Of a stretch of 64,000 nucleotides of DNA, positions 32,790 to 42,054 are shown piece after piece (position 1 is the stretch's first letter; each line of letters begins with the position of its first letter). The position numbers and the translations under genes were made by a program. Origin of the DNA: Actinomadura syzygii (GTDB lineage: Bacteria; Actinomycetota; Actinomycetes; Streptosporangiales; Streptosporangiaceae); NCBI RefSeq assembly GCF_008085905.1, contig NZ_VSFF01000019.1, positions 1 through 64,000 on the forward strand, in the 5' to 3' direction. The notes beneath the pieces were generated by a model, which was given only the letters and a program-made list of their open reading frames with translations, was not told the origin of the DNA and did not search any database.

Positions 32790-33892
32790 AGGCCCTGGCT
32801 CATCCAGCGCAGCACCTGCGGCAGGACGCGCCGCCACGTCCCGAAGTTGTGGCCGCCGCTGTCCAGGACGAGGGACGACGCCCGCATCGGCGGCCTGACC
32901 AGCGACAGGAACCGCTGCGTCCCGTTCTTGTTCCCCTCCCCGACCCGGCTGGTCGTGAGGAGCACGGAGATCGGCGGCTGCGGACGGTGCCGGAGCCGCC
33001 AGAACAGGTCGTTCTCGTTCCGGACGGCCTGGCTCCCGCCGTACAGGTCGCCGGTCGTGAGGTCCTTGATCGCGCCGTAGTAGCCGGACAGGGACGCCGC
33101 CCTGGAGAACACGTCCGAATGGCGCATGGCGAGCTTGAGCGAGCAGTAGCCGCCCGTCGACAGCCCGAGCGCGCCCCACCCCCTCGCCTCGCCGGACACC
33201 CGGTAGGCGGAGCGGACGGCGTCCGGCACGTCCTGCGTGAAGAACGTCGCGGACTGCGGGCCGCCGGGGACGTCGAGGCACTCGGTGTCGCGTCCCGGCG
33301 CCGTCGACGGGCGGAGCATGACGTACACCGTCGGCCGCGCCCGCCCGGCCCGGCCCTCGTCGCGCGCCGTCTGCGGCAACCTGACCTGCGTGACGAGGTT
33401 GCTCAGCACTCCCGGATAGCCGCTGAACGCCAGCGCGACGGGGAACCGGCGGTCCTTCGCGGCGCGGTCGAAGTACTGCGGCGGCAGGTAGACGTAGGCG
33501 TGCGCGTCCAGCCCCGACCGGACGCCGTGGATGTCGACGGTGTCGAGCCGCCCGTCGCGCTCCGGGCTGCCGCCGACCGACACCTCGGGCGCGCGGTGGA
33601 CCAGCGCGGTCCCGGTTTCACCCCGACCTTGCTCGGGGACGATTCGGCCCGCCCCTATTCCGGCCGCGCCGACCAGTTCGCCCCACGTCGCGTAGAAACC
33701 GAAATGGCGGTTCACCAGTGTCAACGCCATCAGGATGACCAACGCCTGGCAGAGCACGAGGACGCCGAGCCGGGCGGCCAGACGCCGGACGCCGGGGCCC
33801 GCGAACCGTCCCCAGCCCCACGCCACGGCCGCGAGCGCGGCGGCCACGGCGACGATCAGCAGGCCCGCCAGCGGCCAGCCGGTCAGCGACAC
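32780..33892 (-). CDS. membrane-anchored alpha/beta-hydrolase, esterase D/antigen 85-like family (370 aa)
   Basis: Two N-terminal TM segments (~7-28 and ~40-62) precede an extracytoplasmic esterase domain: YVYLPPQYF, the nucleophile elbow GLSTGGYCS, ASLSGYYG, and a late histidine in GGHNFGTW. The acid residue is not certain. The family includes antigen 85 mycolyltransferases and general esterases; with no mycolate genes in view, acyl transfer to or hydrolysis from a surface glycan is more likely. It is first in a minus-strand pair with the Asp-box lipoprotein and divergent from the 687-aa membrane protein gene. Confidence 0.85.
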   Translation of the reverse strand: MSLTGWPLAGLLIVAVAAALAAVAWGWGRFAGPGVRRLAARLGVLVLCQALVILMALTLVNRHFGFYATWGELVGAAGIGAGRIVPEQGRGETGTALVHRAPEVSVGGSPERDGRLDTVDIHGVRSGLDAHAYVYLPPQYFDRAAKDRRFPVALAFSGYPGVLSNLVTQVRLPQTARDEGRAGRARPTVYVMLRPSTAPGRDTECLDVPGGPQSATFFTQDVPDAVRSAYRVSGEARGWGALGLSTGGYCSLKLAMRHSDVFSRAASLSGYYGAIKDLTTGDLYGGSQAVRNENDLFWRLRHRPQPPISVLLTTSRVGEGNKNGTQRFLSLVRPPMRASSLVLDSGGHNFGTWRRVLPQVLRWMSQGLTP

Positions 33893-34189
33893 ACGGGCTC
33901 CTCACACGTCGGTCGTCGTCCGCCCGACACGGGACATTACCGCCCGGAGCGCCGCCGTGGCCGGATGCGGCCAGGAGTATGGCATGGCGTGTCCGATCTT
34001 TCCCGCAGGTTGGCTTGGTGACCGAATTAGCGCGGGGAGTCGGGCATCGGTAGTCCTGTTCCATTGAAGAAGACGCGAGGACGCGGGAAGCTCTTTACTC
34101 TGTGCGGTGTAGAAGTACGTAGAAAACCAACCAACCCGGCCACCCCCAGGCGTTCCCATCATTCCCGCGACTCCCAGGGGTCTCTCGAC
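33893..34189. other. divergent intergenic region
   Basis: About 300 bp between the esterase gene (minus) and the ATPase-like membrane protein gene (plus). It includes an AT-richer core (~34060-34135) with TTTACT and a TACGTAGAAAA stretch. Probably holds two opposed promoters; no clear operator or RNA element was found. Confidence 0.45.
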
Positions 34190-36253
34190 GTGACGGACAT
34201 GGCGAGCGGGTCCGCGATGGCGCGGCTCACACAGCCCGACCGCGTCTACGTGGGCTGGCGCTACGCGCAGGTGCACCCCGATCCGGGGCCGCCCCCGGGG
34301 CGCCCCGAGCGGCCCGAACGGGTCCCGGCGGCGGCGCCCGCGCGGCGGCCGGGCGAGCACATGGCGGCGCGCCCGCTGCGCACGGCGTTCGGCGGCGGAG
34401 TCGCCGGCGTCGTGCTGTTCCTGCTGTGCGCGGTCGCGGGCGTCCTGCCGTGGGCGTTCGCGGCGGTGGCGCTGCTCGCCTGCGCGGTGGTCCTCGCCAT
34501 CACGGGCGGCGCCCTGTGGCGCGACGAGCGCGGCGTCCGGGAGCGGATCGCGTCCGAGCGGGACGCCGAGGAGCGCGAGCGCGCCGCGCGCGAACGCGAG
34601 TCGGATGCGGCCGAGCAGGCGTACGCGAAGGCCAGGGCCGACTGGGAGCGCCGCCGGACGGCCTACGAGGGGCAGCGCGAGTGGTACCCGGTCGCCGTCC
34701 CGCCCGGCGTCGACCGGGTGGACGTCGTCGGCGGCACCCTCGCGGGCTGGTCCGCCGCCGTCACGACGATGGGCGCGGCGCGGCTCGCGGTGGGCGCGCG
34801 GCTCACCGTCATCGACCTGTCGGAGGGCGCGGTCGCGCACGACCTGCTGCGCCTGGCCGCCGACCGCGGCGACGACCCGCTCGTCTGGGTGCTGCCCGCC
34901 GACCTGCCGCGCCTCGACGTCACCCGCGGCCTGAACCGCGAGGCGCTCGCCGACGTGCTGTCCCTGGTCGTCAGCGCGGGCGAGGAGGACGGCGGCACCC
35001 GCGACCTGTCCTTCGACAACTCGATACTGGAACGTCTCATCGAGGTGCTCGGCGCGGACGCGACGATCCCGCGCATCACGGCGGCGCTGCGCGTCCTCGC
35101 CCAGGTCGGCGACCCGCGCGACGACCTGCGCAAGGGCCTGCTCACCGACGACCAGCTGGAACGGATCGCGACGCTGTTCGGCCGCGACGCCACCGACCGG
35201 ATCGTCGTCCGCCGCGCGTGGGCCCTGGAAGCACAGCTCCGCAAGCTGGAGAAGCTCGCCACCGAACAGGTGCGGCTGCCACCGTCCCGGCTGCACGTCG
35301 TGTCGATGGACCGGCGCGCGGGCGTCCTCACCAACCGCATCCTCGGCACGTACGTGACGACGGCGCTGACGCACCGGATCCGCGAATCCCCGCCCGGCGG
35401 ACGCTGGGACCACACGCTCTTCCTCTGCGGCGCCGAGAAGCTGCGCGGCGACGTCCTGGACCGGCTCATCGACGCGTGCGAGGCCACCGGTACCGGGCTC
35501 GTGCTGATGTACCGCTCCATTCCCGGCCACGTCCGCGAGCGGCTAGGCCGCCGCGGCCACGCCGCCGTCGGCTTCATGCGCCTCGGCAACCCCGAGGACG
35601 CCCGCGTCGCCGCCGAGCACATCGGCGCCGGGCAGCCGCTGCTCGTCGCGGAGATCACCGACGCGGCGGGCGAGACGCTGTTCGACATCGCCGGCGAGAG
35701 CTACGCCAGCACGGTCGCCTACGCGCGCCCGCGCGGCGACGGCCTCACCGACCCGGTCTGGTCGCCGCTCCCCGCCCCCGCCGCCGACGACTCCGCCCTG
35801 GTCGAGGGCATCAGCTCGGCCACCGCCTGGGGCCGCACCGTCGCCGCCCGCGCCCCGGCCCCCGACCGCAAACAACGGTTCCGCGAACTGCTGGTCGAGC
35901 CGCCGCAACTCCAGGAACTCCCACCGACCGCAATGGTCTTCACCCACTCCGGCGCAACAGGCCGCCGCACCCTCCTCGTGGACGCCAACCCCGGCATCAT
36001 CACCCTGCCGACCGCGCACTCCATGGAGTTCGAGGAATACCTCCGCCAGGAGCAGACACGTGAGGCGGCGCAGGACACGCCCTCCGACCCTCCACCGCCA
36101 CCAGCCGACCCGAAGCAGCCGGACGCCCCGTCCCCGCGCCTGCAACATCCCCGCCACGCCCTCCCCAGAGGCGCGAATCCCCGCCCACCCCGAATAGTCC
36201 CGCCCCTCAAACCAACCGGCCGCCACAAGGCCGACCCGCCGTCCACTTCCTGA
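34190..36253 (+). CDS. two-TM protein with coiled coil and degenerate ATPase-like domain (687 aa)
   Basis: The short Pro-rich N-terminus is followed by two TM segments (~68-108), a charged coiled coil (~112-165, RERIASERDAEERERAARER) and a large cytosolic domain. That domain has VVGGTLAGWSAAVT where a P-loop might be, without the GK[ST], and later TLFLCGAEKL and LMYRSIPGHVRERLG, which recall the Walker B and following region of VirD4/HerA-like ATPases. I infer a catalytically dead ATPase-like scaffold. The tail is Pro-rich. GTG 34190 has AGGGG upstream; ATG 34199 is an alternative. The HerA-type ATPase gene follows 43 bp downstream. Confidence 0.72.
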   Translation: MTDMASGSAMARLTQPDRVYVGWRYAQVHPDPGPPPGRPERPERVPAAAPARRPGEHMAARPLRTAFGGGVAGVVLFLLCAVAGVLPWAFAAVALLACAVVLAITGGALWRDERGVRERIASERDAEERERAARERESDAAEQAYAKARADWERRRTAYEGQREWYPVAVPPGVDRVDVVGGTLAGWSAAVTTMGAARLAVGARLTVIDLSEGAVAHDLLRLAADRGDDPLVWVLPADLPRLDVTRGLNREALADVLSLVVSAGEEDGGTRDLSFDNSILERLIEVLGADATIPRITAALRVLAQVGDPRDDLRKGLLTDDQLERIATLFGRDATDRIVVRRAWALEAQLRKLEKLATEQVRLPPSRLHVVSMDRRAGVLTNRILGTYVTTALTHRIRESPPGGRWDHTLFLCGAEKLRGDVLDRLIDACEATGTGLVLMYRSIPGHVRERLGRRGHAAVGFMRLGNPEDARVAAEHIGAGQPLLVAEITDAAGETLFDIAGESYASTVAYARPRGDGLTDPVWSPLPAPAADDSALVEGISSATAWGRTVAARAPAPDRKQRFRELLVEPPQLQELPPTAMVFTHSGATGRRTLLVDANPGIITLPTAHSMEFEEYLRQEQTREAAQDTPSDPPPPPADPKQPDAPSPRLQHPRHALPRGANPRPPRIVPPLKPTGRHKADPPSTS

Positions 36254-36296
36254 TCGTGCGTTGTCGGGGGAGCGGGCGACGCGTAAGGATGCTGGG

Positions 36297-39200
36297 GTGA
36301 CGTCGTCTGGATCGTTGCCGCCGGGACAGCCGCCCTACGGGAGGGGGCCCGGGGTGCCGCCGGGGTCGCCGCCGGTGGGGATGCGGGGGATGACGCGGGG
36401 GACGGTTCCGGCCGCCGCCGTGCCGCCTCCGGACGAGTTCGCGCTGCCGGGGCCCTGGTATCGGATCCAGGCCATCCCGGCGCCGCAGCGGGAGGCGTCG
36501 GCGGAGTGGGACTTCGTCAGCGTGCTGCCCGCGGCGTTGTCCGCGGCGCGGTTGCGCAGGCCGTTCGTCGTGGGGTGGTTGTCGGCGGGCGGCGGGTCGC
36601 CGCTTGAGCTGATCACCAACGCGGGGCCGGTGGGTGGAGCTGGAGACGGGCTGCTGTTCCCCAGCGGAGCGCGGGGCGTGCCGGTCGGGGACGAGTGGCT
36701 GCGGCGGGCCGAGCGGATGGCGTGGACGCGGTGTCCCGGACGCCTCGCCCCGCAGGTCGGCCGGGCCGAGGCGGGACCCGGGCTGTTCGAGGCGACGCTC
36801 GTCACATTGATGGAGCGGCCGTTCGGCTGGTTCGTGGTCGCCGACCCGTGCGACGAGCGGCTCATCGACACGGAGATGCGCGAGCTGCACCACGAGTTGC
36901 GGATGTTGCGCCGCGGCGAGGACGAGCAGGCCCGGCTCGCGGTGGCGCGGGCCGACCAGCGGCTCGCCGAGCTGGACGCCTTCCGGGAGGCGGGGCTGTG
37001 GCAGGTCCGGGTCGTCGCCGGGGCCGCCACGCAGGCGGAGCTCGGGCAGATCGCGCCGGTGCTCGTCGGGTCGATGGAGCTCGGCCACCACCCGTACCGG
37101 CTGCGGTCGGGGCACGGCAGCGGGTCGTTCAGCGGGATGCTGCGGCCCGGCGCGGAGCCCGCCCCGGTGCGCGCGGTCGCGGAGCCGGAGCAGCGGTTCC
37201 CGTTCGTCGCGACGGCCGGGGCGCTCGCCGCGCTGGCCGGGCTGCCGCGCCGCGAGGTGCCGGGGCTGCGCGTCCTGGAGGCCGGGTACTTCGACGTCAC
37301 CTCCGAGACCGTCGCGTCCGAGAGCCCGGCGGAGGCGTCCGCGCAGATCGAGCTCGGCGCCATCCTCGACGGGCAGGACCGGCAGGTCGGACGGTTCACC
37401 GTGCCGCGCTCGACGATCAACCGGCACGTGTTCGTCACCGGGGCGACGGGCGCGGGCAAGTCGCAGACCGTCCGGCACCTGCTGGAGCAGCTCACCCGCG
37501 CGGGCATCCCGTGGCTGGCGATCGAGCCCGCGAAGTCGGAGTACGCGGCGATGGCCGGGCGCATCCGCGACCTCGGCGGGCCGGTGACGGTCGTGAACCC
37601 GTCCGACCCGGAGTCGGTGCCGCTGTCGGTGAACCCGCTCGCGCCGGAGCCCGGCTATCCGGTGCAGGCCCACATCGACATGGTTCGTGCGCTGTTCCAG
37701 GCCGCGTTCGACGCCGAGGAGCCGTTCCCGCAGATCATGGCGCAGGCGCTCCAGCGGGTGTACGAGAACAACGGGTGGGACGTCGTGACCGGCGCGGGCG
37801 TGCCCGGCTCGCTGATCGAGCCCGCCGTCCCGACGCTGGAGCAGTTGCAGAACGCCGCGCTCCAGGTCATCTCGGATGTCGGATACGGGCGCGAGCTGAT
37901 GGCCGACGTGCAGGGCTTCGTGGACGTCCGGCTGAGGTCGCTGCGCATCGGCTCCGCCGGACGGTTCTTCGAGGGCGGCCACCCGGCCGACATCGGCGGC
38001 ATGCTGCGCGACAACATCGTCCTCGCCATCGAGGACGTCGCCAACGACGAGGACAAGGCGTTCCTCATGGGGACGCTCATCATCCGCATCGTCGAGCACC
38101 TCCGCATGCGCGAACGCCGCCGCGACCGGAGCGACGAACCCGCGCTGCGGCACGTCATCGTCATCGAGGAGGCGCACCGGCTGCTCCGCAACCGCGGCCC
38201 CGAGCGCGGCAGCTCGCACGCCGTCGAGCTGTTCGCGGGGATGCTCGCCGAGATCCGCGCGTACGGCGAGGGCATCATCGTCGCCGAGCAGATCCCGACC
38301 AAGCTCGTCCCGGACGTGATCAAGAACACGGCGCTGAAGGTCGTGCACCGGCTGCCCGCGTTCGACGACCGGCACCAGGTCGGCGCGGCGATGAACCTGG
38401 ACGCCGACCAGTCCCGCGCCGTGGTGTCGCTGCGGCCCGGCGTCGCGGCCGTGTTCGCGGACGGCATGGACCGCCCGCTGCGCGTCCGCGTCCCGCTCGG
38501 CGAGGGCCGCGAGGCGGAGCTGCCCGGACCGCCGCCGCCCGTGGACGGCCGCCGGTCCGCCGCGTGCGGCTGCGAGTGCCGGTCCGGACGGGCCTGCACC
38601 CTGTACGAGCTGCGCGAGGCCGACCTCGTCGCCGGGAACCCCGACTGGGCGTGGCTGCGGGTGTGGGCGGACACGCTGGTCCTGGCGCACGTCGTGAACC
38701 GGCCGCTGCCCGCCGTCCCGCCGGAGCTCGGCCGCGCCTGGTCGCGGCTCGCGCCCCGGCTGCGCGAGTGCGCGCTCGCGACCGTGCTGGAACGTGCCGT
38801 GACCAGGCGGTCGCGGTCGCTGCGCAGCGCGTACCCGCCCGCCGAGCTGACCGCCGCCGTCGCCGAGGTCGCCGGACGCCTCCTCGGCGGCGCGGCGGCC
38901 GGCGCCGCGCCCGGCCCGGCCTGGGTCATCCCGCAGGTCCGCTGGCTGCACGAGCTGGACCGGATCTTCCCCTACGGCGGCGACACCCCGGACAAGCACG
39001 CCGCCGCCCCGCCGCTCGACTACCAGCTCCCCGGGCTGAAGCAGCCGCCCGCGCCGAAGCTCGGCCACCGGCTCCGCGCGCTGCGCCGCCACCCGCTGTC
39101 GATGGAGCTGGAGCGCAACCGTCCGCTGGCGCTCACCGCCCTCTACGGCGACGACGGCCAGGACGGCTTCTACCGCGACCTCTCCGTCGTCGCGATCGGC

Positions 39201-39353
39201 GTCGAGGAGGAGAACCAGATCGACGACGTCGCCGAGACGATGCGCGTCACCGACTGGCTGGAACCCGTGCTGAGCTGGGTCGAGCGCTTCGTCGCGCCGT
39301 TCGAGGACCCGTCCGCCGGGCCGCCCGTCCTCGGCCAGCCCGGCGGCGAGTGA
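36297..39353 (+). CDS. HerA/VirB4-like AAA+ ATPase with cysteine cluster (1018 aa)
   Basis: Residues ~300-740 form a HerA/FtsK-superfamily ATPase: GRFTVPRSTINRHVFVTGATG with Walker A GATGAGKSQT (~381), LAIEPAKSEY, NPSDPESVPLSVNPL, Walker B HVIVIEEAHRLL (~619), and IIVAEQIPTKLVPDVIKNT. The N-terminal ~290 residues are an unassigned domain. After the ATPase comes CGCECRSGRAC, a compact cysteine cluster that may bind zinc. The C-terminal ~230 residues are helical and unrecognised. GTG 36297 is favoured by AAGGA seven bases upstream. Neighbours: the two-TM ATPase-like protein upstream and two zinc-ribbon membrane proteins on the opposite strand. Probably a DNA- or protein-pumping hexamer. Confidence 0.85.
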   Translation: MTSSGSLPPGQPPYGRGPGVPPGSPPVGMRGMTRGTVPAAAVPPPDEFALPGPWYRIQAIPAPQREASAEWDFVSVLPAALSAARLRRPFVVGWLSAGGGSPLELITNAGPVGGAGDGLLFPSGARGVPVGDEWLRRAERMAWTRCPGRLAPQVGRAEAGPGLFEATLVTLMERPFGWFVVADPCDERLIDTEMRELHHELRMLRRGEDEQARLAVARADQRLAELDAFREAGLWQVRVVAGAATQAELGQIAPVLVGSMELGHHPYRLRSGHGSGSFSGMLRPGAEPAPVRAVAEPEQRFPFVATAGALAALAGLPRREVPGLRVLEAGYFDVTSETVASESPAEASAQIELGAILDGQDRQVGRFTVPRSTINRHVFVTGATGAGKSQTVRHLLEQLTRAGIPWLAIEPAKSEYAAMAGRIRDLGGPVTVVNPSDPESVPLSVNPLAPEPGYPVQAHIDMVRALFQAAFDAEEPFPQIMAQALQRVYENNGWDVVTGAGVPGSLIEPAVPTLEQLQNAALQVISDVGYGRELMADVQGFVDVRLRSLRIGSAGRFFEGGHPADIGGMLRDNIVLAIEDVANDEDKAFLMGTLIIRIVEHLRMRERRRDRSDEPALRHVIVIEEAHRLLRNRGPERGSSHAVELFAGMLAEIRAYGEGIIVAEQIPTKLVPDVIKNTALKVVHRLPAFDDRHQVGAAMNLDADQSRAVVSLRPGVAAVFADGMDRPLRVRVPLGEGREAELPGPPPPVDGRRSAACGCECRSGRACTLYELREADLVAGNPDWAWLRVWADTLVLAHVVNRPLPAVPPELGRAWSRLAPRLRECALATVLERAVTRRSRSLRSAYPPAELTAAVAEVAGRLLGGAAAGAAPGPAWVIPQVRWLHELDRIFPYGGDTPDKHAAAPPLDYQLPGLKQPPAPKLGHRLRALRRHPLSMELERNRPLALTALYGDDGQDGFYRDLSVVAIGVEEENQIDDVAETMRVTDWLEPVLSWVERFVAPFEDPSAGPPVLGQPGGE

Positions 39354-39359
39354 CGCGCG

Positions 39360-40262
39360 CTAGATGTCGTCGGCGCTGCGGGAGGGCAGCCCGGCCTTCT
39401 CCGCGACCGGCGTCCAGTAGCCGATGAACTCGTTCTTGGCGTCGCTCGCCCGCTGGTTGACGTCCGCGACCTCGGAGTCGGACGGGCAGCCGGGCGCGAC
39501 GTCCAGGTAGCGCTGGTTCGACTCCGACGACGCCTCAAGGGCGCGGACCAGCGCGTCCTTCATCTGGTCGCCGTTGTCGAGCGCGCTCACGTCCAGCGCG
39601 CGGGCCTTCTCCAGTTGCGCCTTGCGCGCGTCGAGGACGCGCTGGATGCCGCTCGTCCCGCATCCGGCGACCACGACGGAACCGAGGTCGGAACGGGTCG
39701 AGCCCATCTCCTCAAGCAGGCCGTCGACCGCCTTGGCCTGCGCGTCGAGGTCGCCGCCGCTCGCCGACTCCTCCGTCTCGGGGACGGCGCCCCGGCTCTG
39801 CGGCGTCGACGCCGCCCCGCCCTGCGTCGGCCCGGCGGACGGCCCCGACCCGCTCGGCCAGAGCACGATGCCGAGCGCCACCCCGAGCAGCAGGACGACC
39901 CCCGCCGCCGCGAGGAAGTACGGGGCCCGGCTCTTCTTCGGCGGCGCGGGCGGCTGCCAGATCGCGGGCTCCGACCACGGCTCGGCGGACAGCCGCGTGA
40001 TCGTCTCGTCCGACGGCGGCATCGGCGTCGTGTAGTCGGACGGCGGCTGCCCCGGCGGCGGTTGCCCCGGCGGGGGAGGGGTCTCCCACGGGACGGGGAT
40101 CTGCGGCTGAGGCGATTGGGAAGGCGGCGCTCCCCACGGAGGCGCCGGAGGTTCGTCGCGGGTCGTCGACTCGACGCCCGGCGGACCGTTCAGCGGCGCG
40201 TCGCAGCGCGTGCACCTGGGCAACGCCGCCGGCGTCTCGCCTCCGCAGACCGGACACCGCAT
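39360..40262 (-). CDS. zinc-ribbon, single-TM protein with two-Cys ectodomain, copy B (300 aa)
   Basis: It starts MRCPVCGGETP, then CTRCDAP: a CxxC-CxxC zinc ribbon at residues 3-20. A Pro-rich cytosolic stretch, one TM segment (~122-143, YFLAAAGVVLLLGVALGIVLW) and a helical ectodomain (~170-290) with two cysteines (VAGCGTS, APGCPSD) follow. The ectodomain ends in IGYWTPVAEKAGLP, matching LWNPVAKRTGQP of the neighbour at 40363-42054, so they are paralogs. ATG 40262 is chosen over GTG 40286 because the paralog also begins at the ribbon. It converges with the HerA gene (6-bp gap). Possibly a sensor or adaptor of the HerA module. Confidence 0.75.
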   Translation of the reverse strand: MRCPVCGGETPAALPRCTRCDAPLNGPPGVESTTRDEPPAPPWGAPPSQSPQPQIPVPWETPPPPGQPPPGQPPSDYTTPMPPSDETITRLSAEPWSEPAIWQPPAPPKKSRAPYFLAAAGVVLLLGVALGIVLWPSGSGPSAGPTQGGAASTPQSRGAVPETEESASGGDLDAQAKAVDGLLEEMGSTRSDLGSVVVAGCGTSGIQRVLDARKAQLEKARALDVSALDNGDQMKDALVRALEASSESNQRYLDVAPGCPSDSEVADVNQRASDAKNEFIGYWTPVAEKAGLPSRSADDI

Positions 40263-40313
40263 GAGGCCCCCTACCCCGTGAGACACGACGGTGACAAGAT
40301 ACTGCGCCGCCGT

Positions 40314-40331
40314 CGGACGGGAACCCGTCCG
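40314..40331. terminator. 8-bp perfect hairpin between the zinc-ribbon genes
   Basis: Arms 40314-40321 and 40324-40331 (CGGACGGG and its complement) with two central bases. It lies 31 nt after the stop of the 563-aa gene (minus strand) and before the 300-aa gene. Likely a terminator or attenuator between the two. Confidence 0.55.
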
Positions 40332-40362
40332 CCCAAGGTCGAAACCGGGTCGTGACCGGCCG

Positions 40363-42054
40363 TCACACCCGCTGCCAGTTCCGCAGCGGCTGGCCGGTCC
40401 TCTTCGCCACCGGGTTCCACAGGACGACGAACTTCTTCTTCGCCGCCGTCGCCCGCTGCTCGATGGGCGCGCGTCCCGGGACCTGCGCCGCGCCCGGCTT
40501 CGGCCGGCCGTGGCAGCGCGGCTGGTTCTGCTGCGCCCACTGGAGCAGGACCTGGTCGACCTGGAGGGACGCCGTCAGCGCCTCGGTCAGCGACGCGCGG
40601 AGCCGCTCGCCGTTCGCGAGCTTGTCGACCTGGAGGTTCCGCGTCCGGACGAGCTGGTTCTGGCGCCGCTGCGCGACGACCTGGAAACCCTGGATCGCCT
40701 GCGGCAGCGTCTTGCACTTCCCGGCCCGGCCGAGCGCCCCGGCGAGGATCCGGCGGGTGTCGACGCTCGCGTCCAGGATCGCGTTCAGCGCGGCGGCCTG
40801 CTCCTTCGTCGCGGGCGCGATCGGGTTCTTCTGCGCGACCTGCGTGTTGGACGGCGACGGATGCGCGCCGGTCTTGCCGGACGAGTCGTCCCCGGACGGC
40901 CACGCGACGTACAGGACCGCCCCGGCCGCGACCGTCACCAGCGCGGCGACGGCGGCGATCAGCGGCTTGCTCGGCCCGCCGCCGCCCGGACGCCCGCCGC
41001 CCTGCCCCGGCGGGTACCCGCCGAACGCGGGGTCGCCCGGCCCCATCTGCATGCCTGGGCCCGGCTGCATGCCGGGACCCATCGGACCGCCCATGGGACC
41101 TGGACCCATGGGGCCCGGCCCCATCGGCCCCTGCCCCATCGGCGGGGCGCCCATGGGCGTGCCGGGGTCCATCCGGGTCTGATCGAAGTCGTCGCCGCCG
41201 AAGCCGCCCGGCCCGCCGCCGAAGCCTTGGCCATTGCCGAAGCCGTTGCCGTAGCCGGGGGCGTTGCCGAAGTTCTGGGTGTTGCCGTAGCCGGGGCCCG
41301 GGGCGATCTGGGTCGCGTCGGCGTCCCGCACGGCGGGCAGTTGCGCGGGCGGCCGCGGCGGCACGGGGGACTGGTACACCTGCGTCGCGTCGGCCTCCGC
41401 CTCGGGCTTGCGCGGCCGCGCGAACCACGAGTCGGGGACGATCGACTCCGACCGCTCCGGCGCGGGCTCCAGCCCGAACGCGCCCGGCGCGGCGGCGGAG
41501 GCCGCGGGCGGCGCGGGAGGCGGCGGCGCAGCGAAGCCGCCGGACGGGTCGTCGTCCTCCGGGACGAACGTCCAGGCGGCGGTGTCCTCGGGGTCGAAGG
41601 ACGGCAGCGGCGAAGCGGGCGGCGTGGACGACCCGGGCGACACCGGCGGCGCAGACGACACCGGCGGCGTGGACGACACGGGCGAAACAGGCGGCACGGG
41701 AGGCGTGGACGGCTCGACCGTCAACCGCAGCGGCGGCTGACCGCCCGTCCCCGGCGGCTCGGGCGCCGTCCGCTGCGTGGCAGACCGCGTGCTCTCCGAG
41801 TGCCCGTTGTGTCCCGGCAGGTCGAGGTCGGGCGTGACGGGCGGCTGCGCGCTGCCCGCCCAGGACGGCGTTGGCGGCGGCACCATCACCGTCCGGTCGC
41901 CGAGCGCGTCGGCGGTCCCCATCGCCGGCGGCGCCGGCAGGGGCGCCGACAGGGGAAGGACGGGCCCGGCCGAGTACACGTCGATCGGGGCCGCACAGTG
42001 TGAACACTTGCCGAGCGTCCCGGGCGTGTCGTTCCCGCACGTCGGACACTGCAT
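40363..42054 (-). CDS. zinc-ribbon, single-TM protein with two-Cys ectodomain, copy A (563 aa)
   Basis: It starts MQCPTCGNDTP then CSHCAAP, a CxxC-CxxC zinc ribbon. About 330 disordered residues follow, rich in Pro/Ser, with a Gly/Asn/Phe tract (GYGNGFGNGQGFGGG) and a Met-Gly-Pro repeat (PMGPGPMGPG). One TM segment (~382-402) leads to a helical ectodomain with two cysteines (GKCKTLP, QPRCHGR) and the shared end LWNPVAKRTGQPLRNW. It is the longer paralog of the 300-aa product downstream. The repeats look prone to length change. Function unknown; gene order ties it to the HerA ATPase. Confidence 0.75.
   Translation of the reverse strand: MQCPTCGNDTPGTLGKCSHCAAPIDVYSAGPVLPLSAPLPAPPAMGTADALGDRTVMVPPPTPSWAGSAQPPVTPDLDLPGHNGHSESTRSATQRTAPEPPGTGGQPPLRLTVEPSTPPVPPVSPVSSTPPVSSAPPVSPGSSTPPASPLPSFDPEDTAAWTFVPEDDDPSGGFAAPPPPAPPAASAAAPGAFGLEPAPERSESIVPDSWFARPRKPEAEADATQVYQSPVPPRPPAQLPAVRDADATQIAPGPGYGNTQNFGNAPGYGNGFGNGQGFGGGPGGFGGDDFDQTRMDPGTPMGAPPMGQGPMGPGPMGPGPMGGPMGPGMQPGPGMQMGPGDPAFGGYPPGQGGGRPGGGGPSKPLIAAVAALVTVAAGAVLYVAWPSGDDSSGKTGAHPSPSNTQVAQKNPIAPATKEQAAALNAILDASVDTRRILAGALGRAGKCKTLPQAIQGFQVVAQRRQNQLVRTRNLQVDKLANGERLRASLTEALTASLQVDQVLLQWAQQNQPRCHGRPKPGAAQVPGRAPIEQRATAAKKKFVVLWNPVAKRTGQPLRNWQRV

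Noticed and set aside
34064..34189. Longer N-terminus of the 687-aa membrane protein from 34064
   Set aside because: The extra segment is basic and atypical in composition, overlaps the AT-rich promoter-like core, and the GTG at 34190 has a better ribosome site.
40959..41234. Met-Gly-Pro repeats as collagen-like separate gene
   Set aside because: They are in frame within the disordered linker of the 563-aa zinc-ribbon protein.
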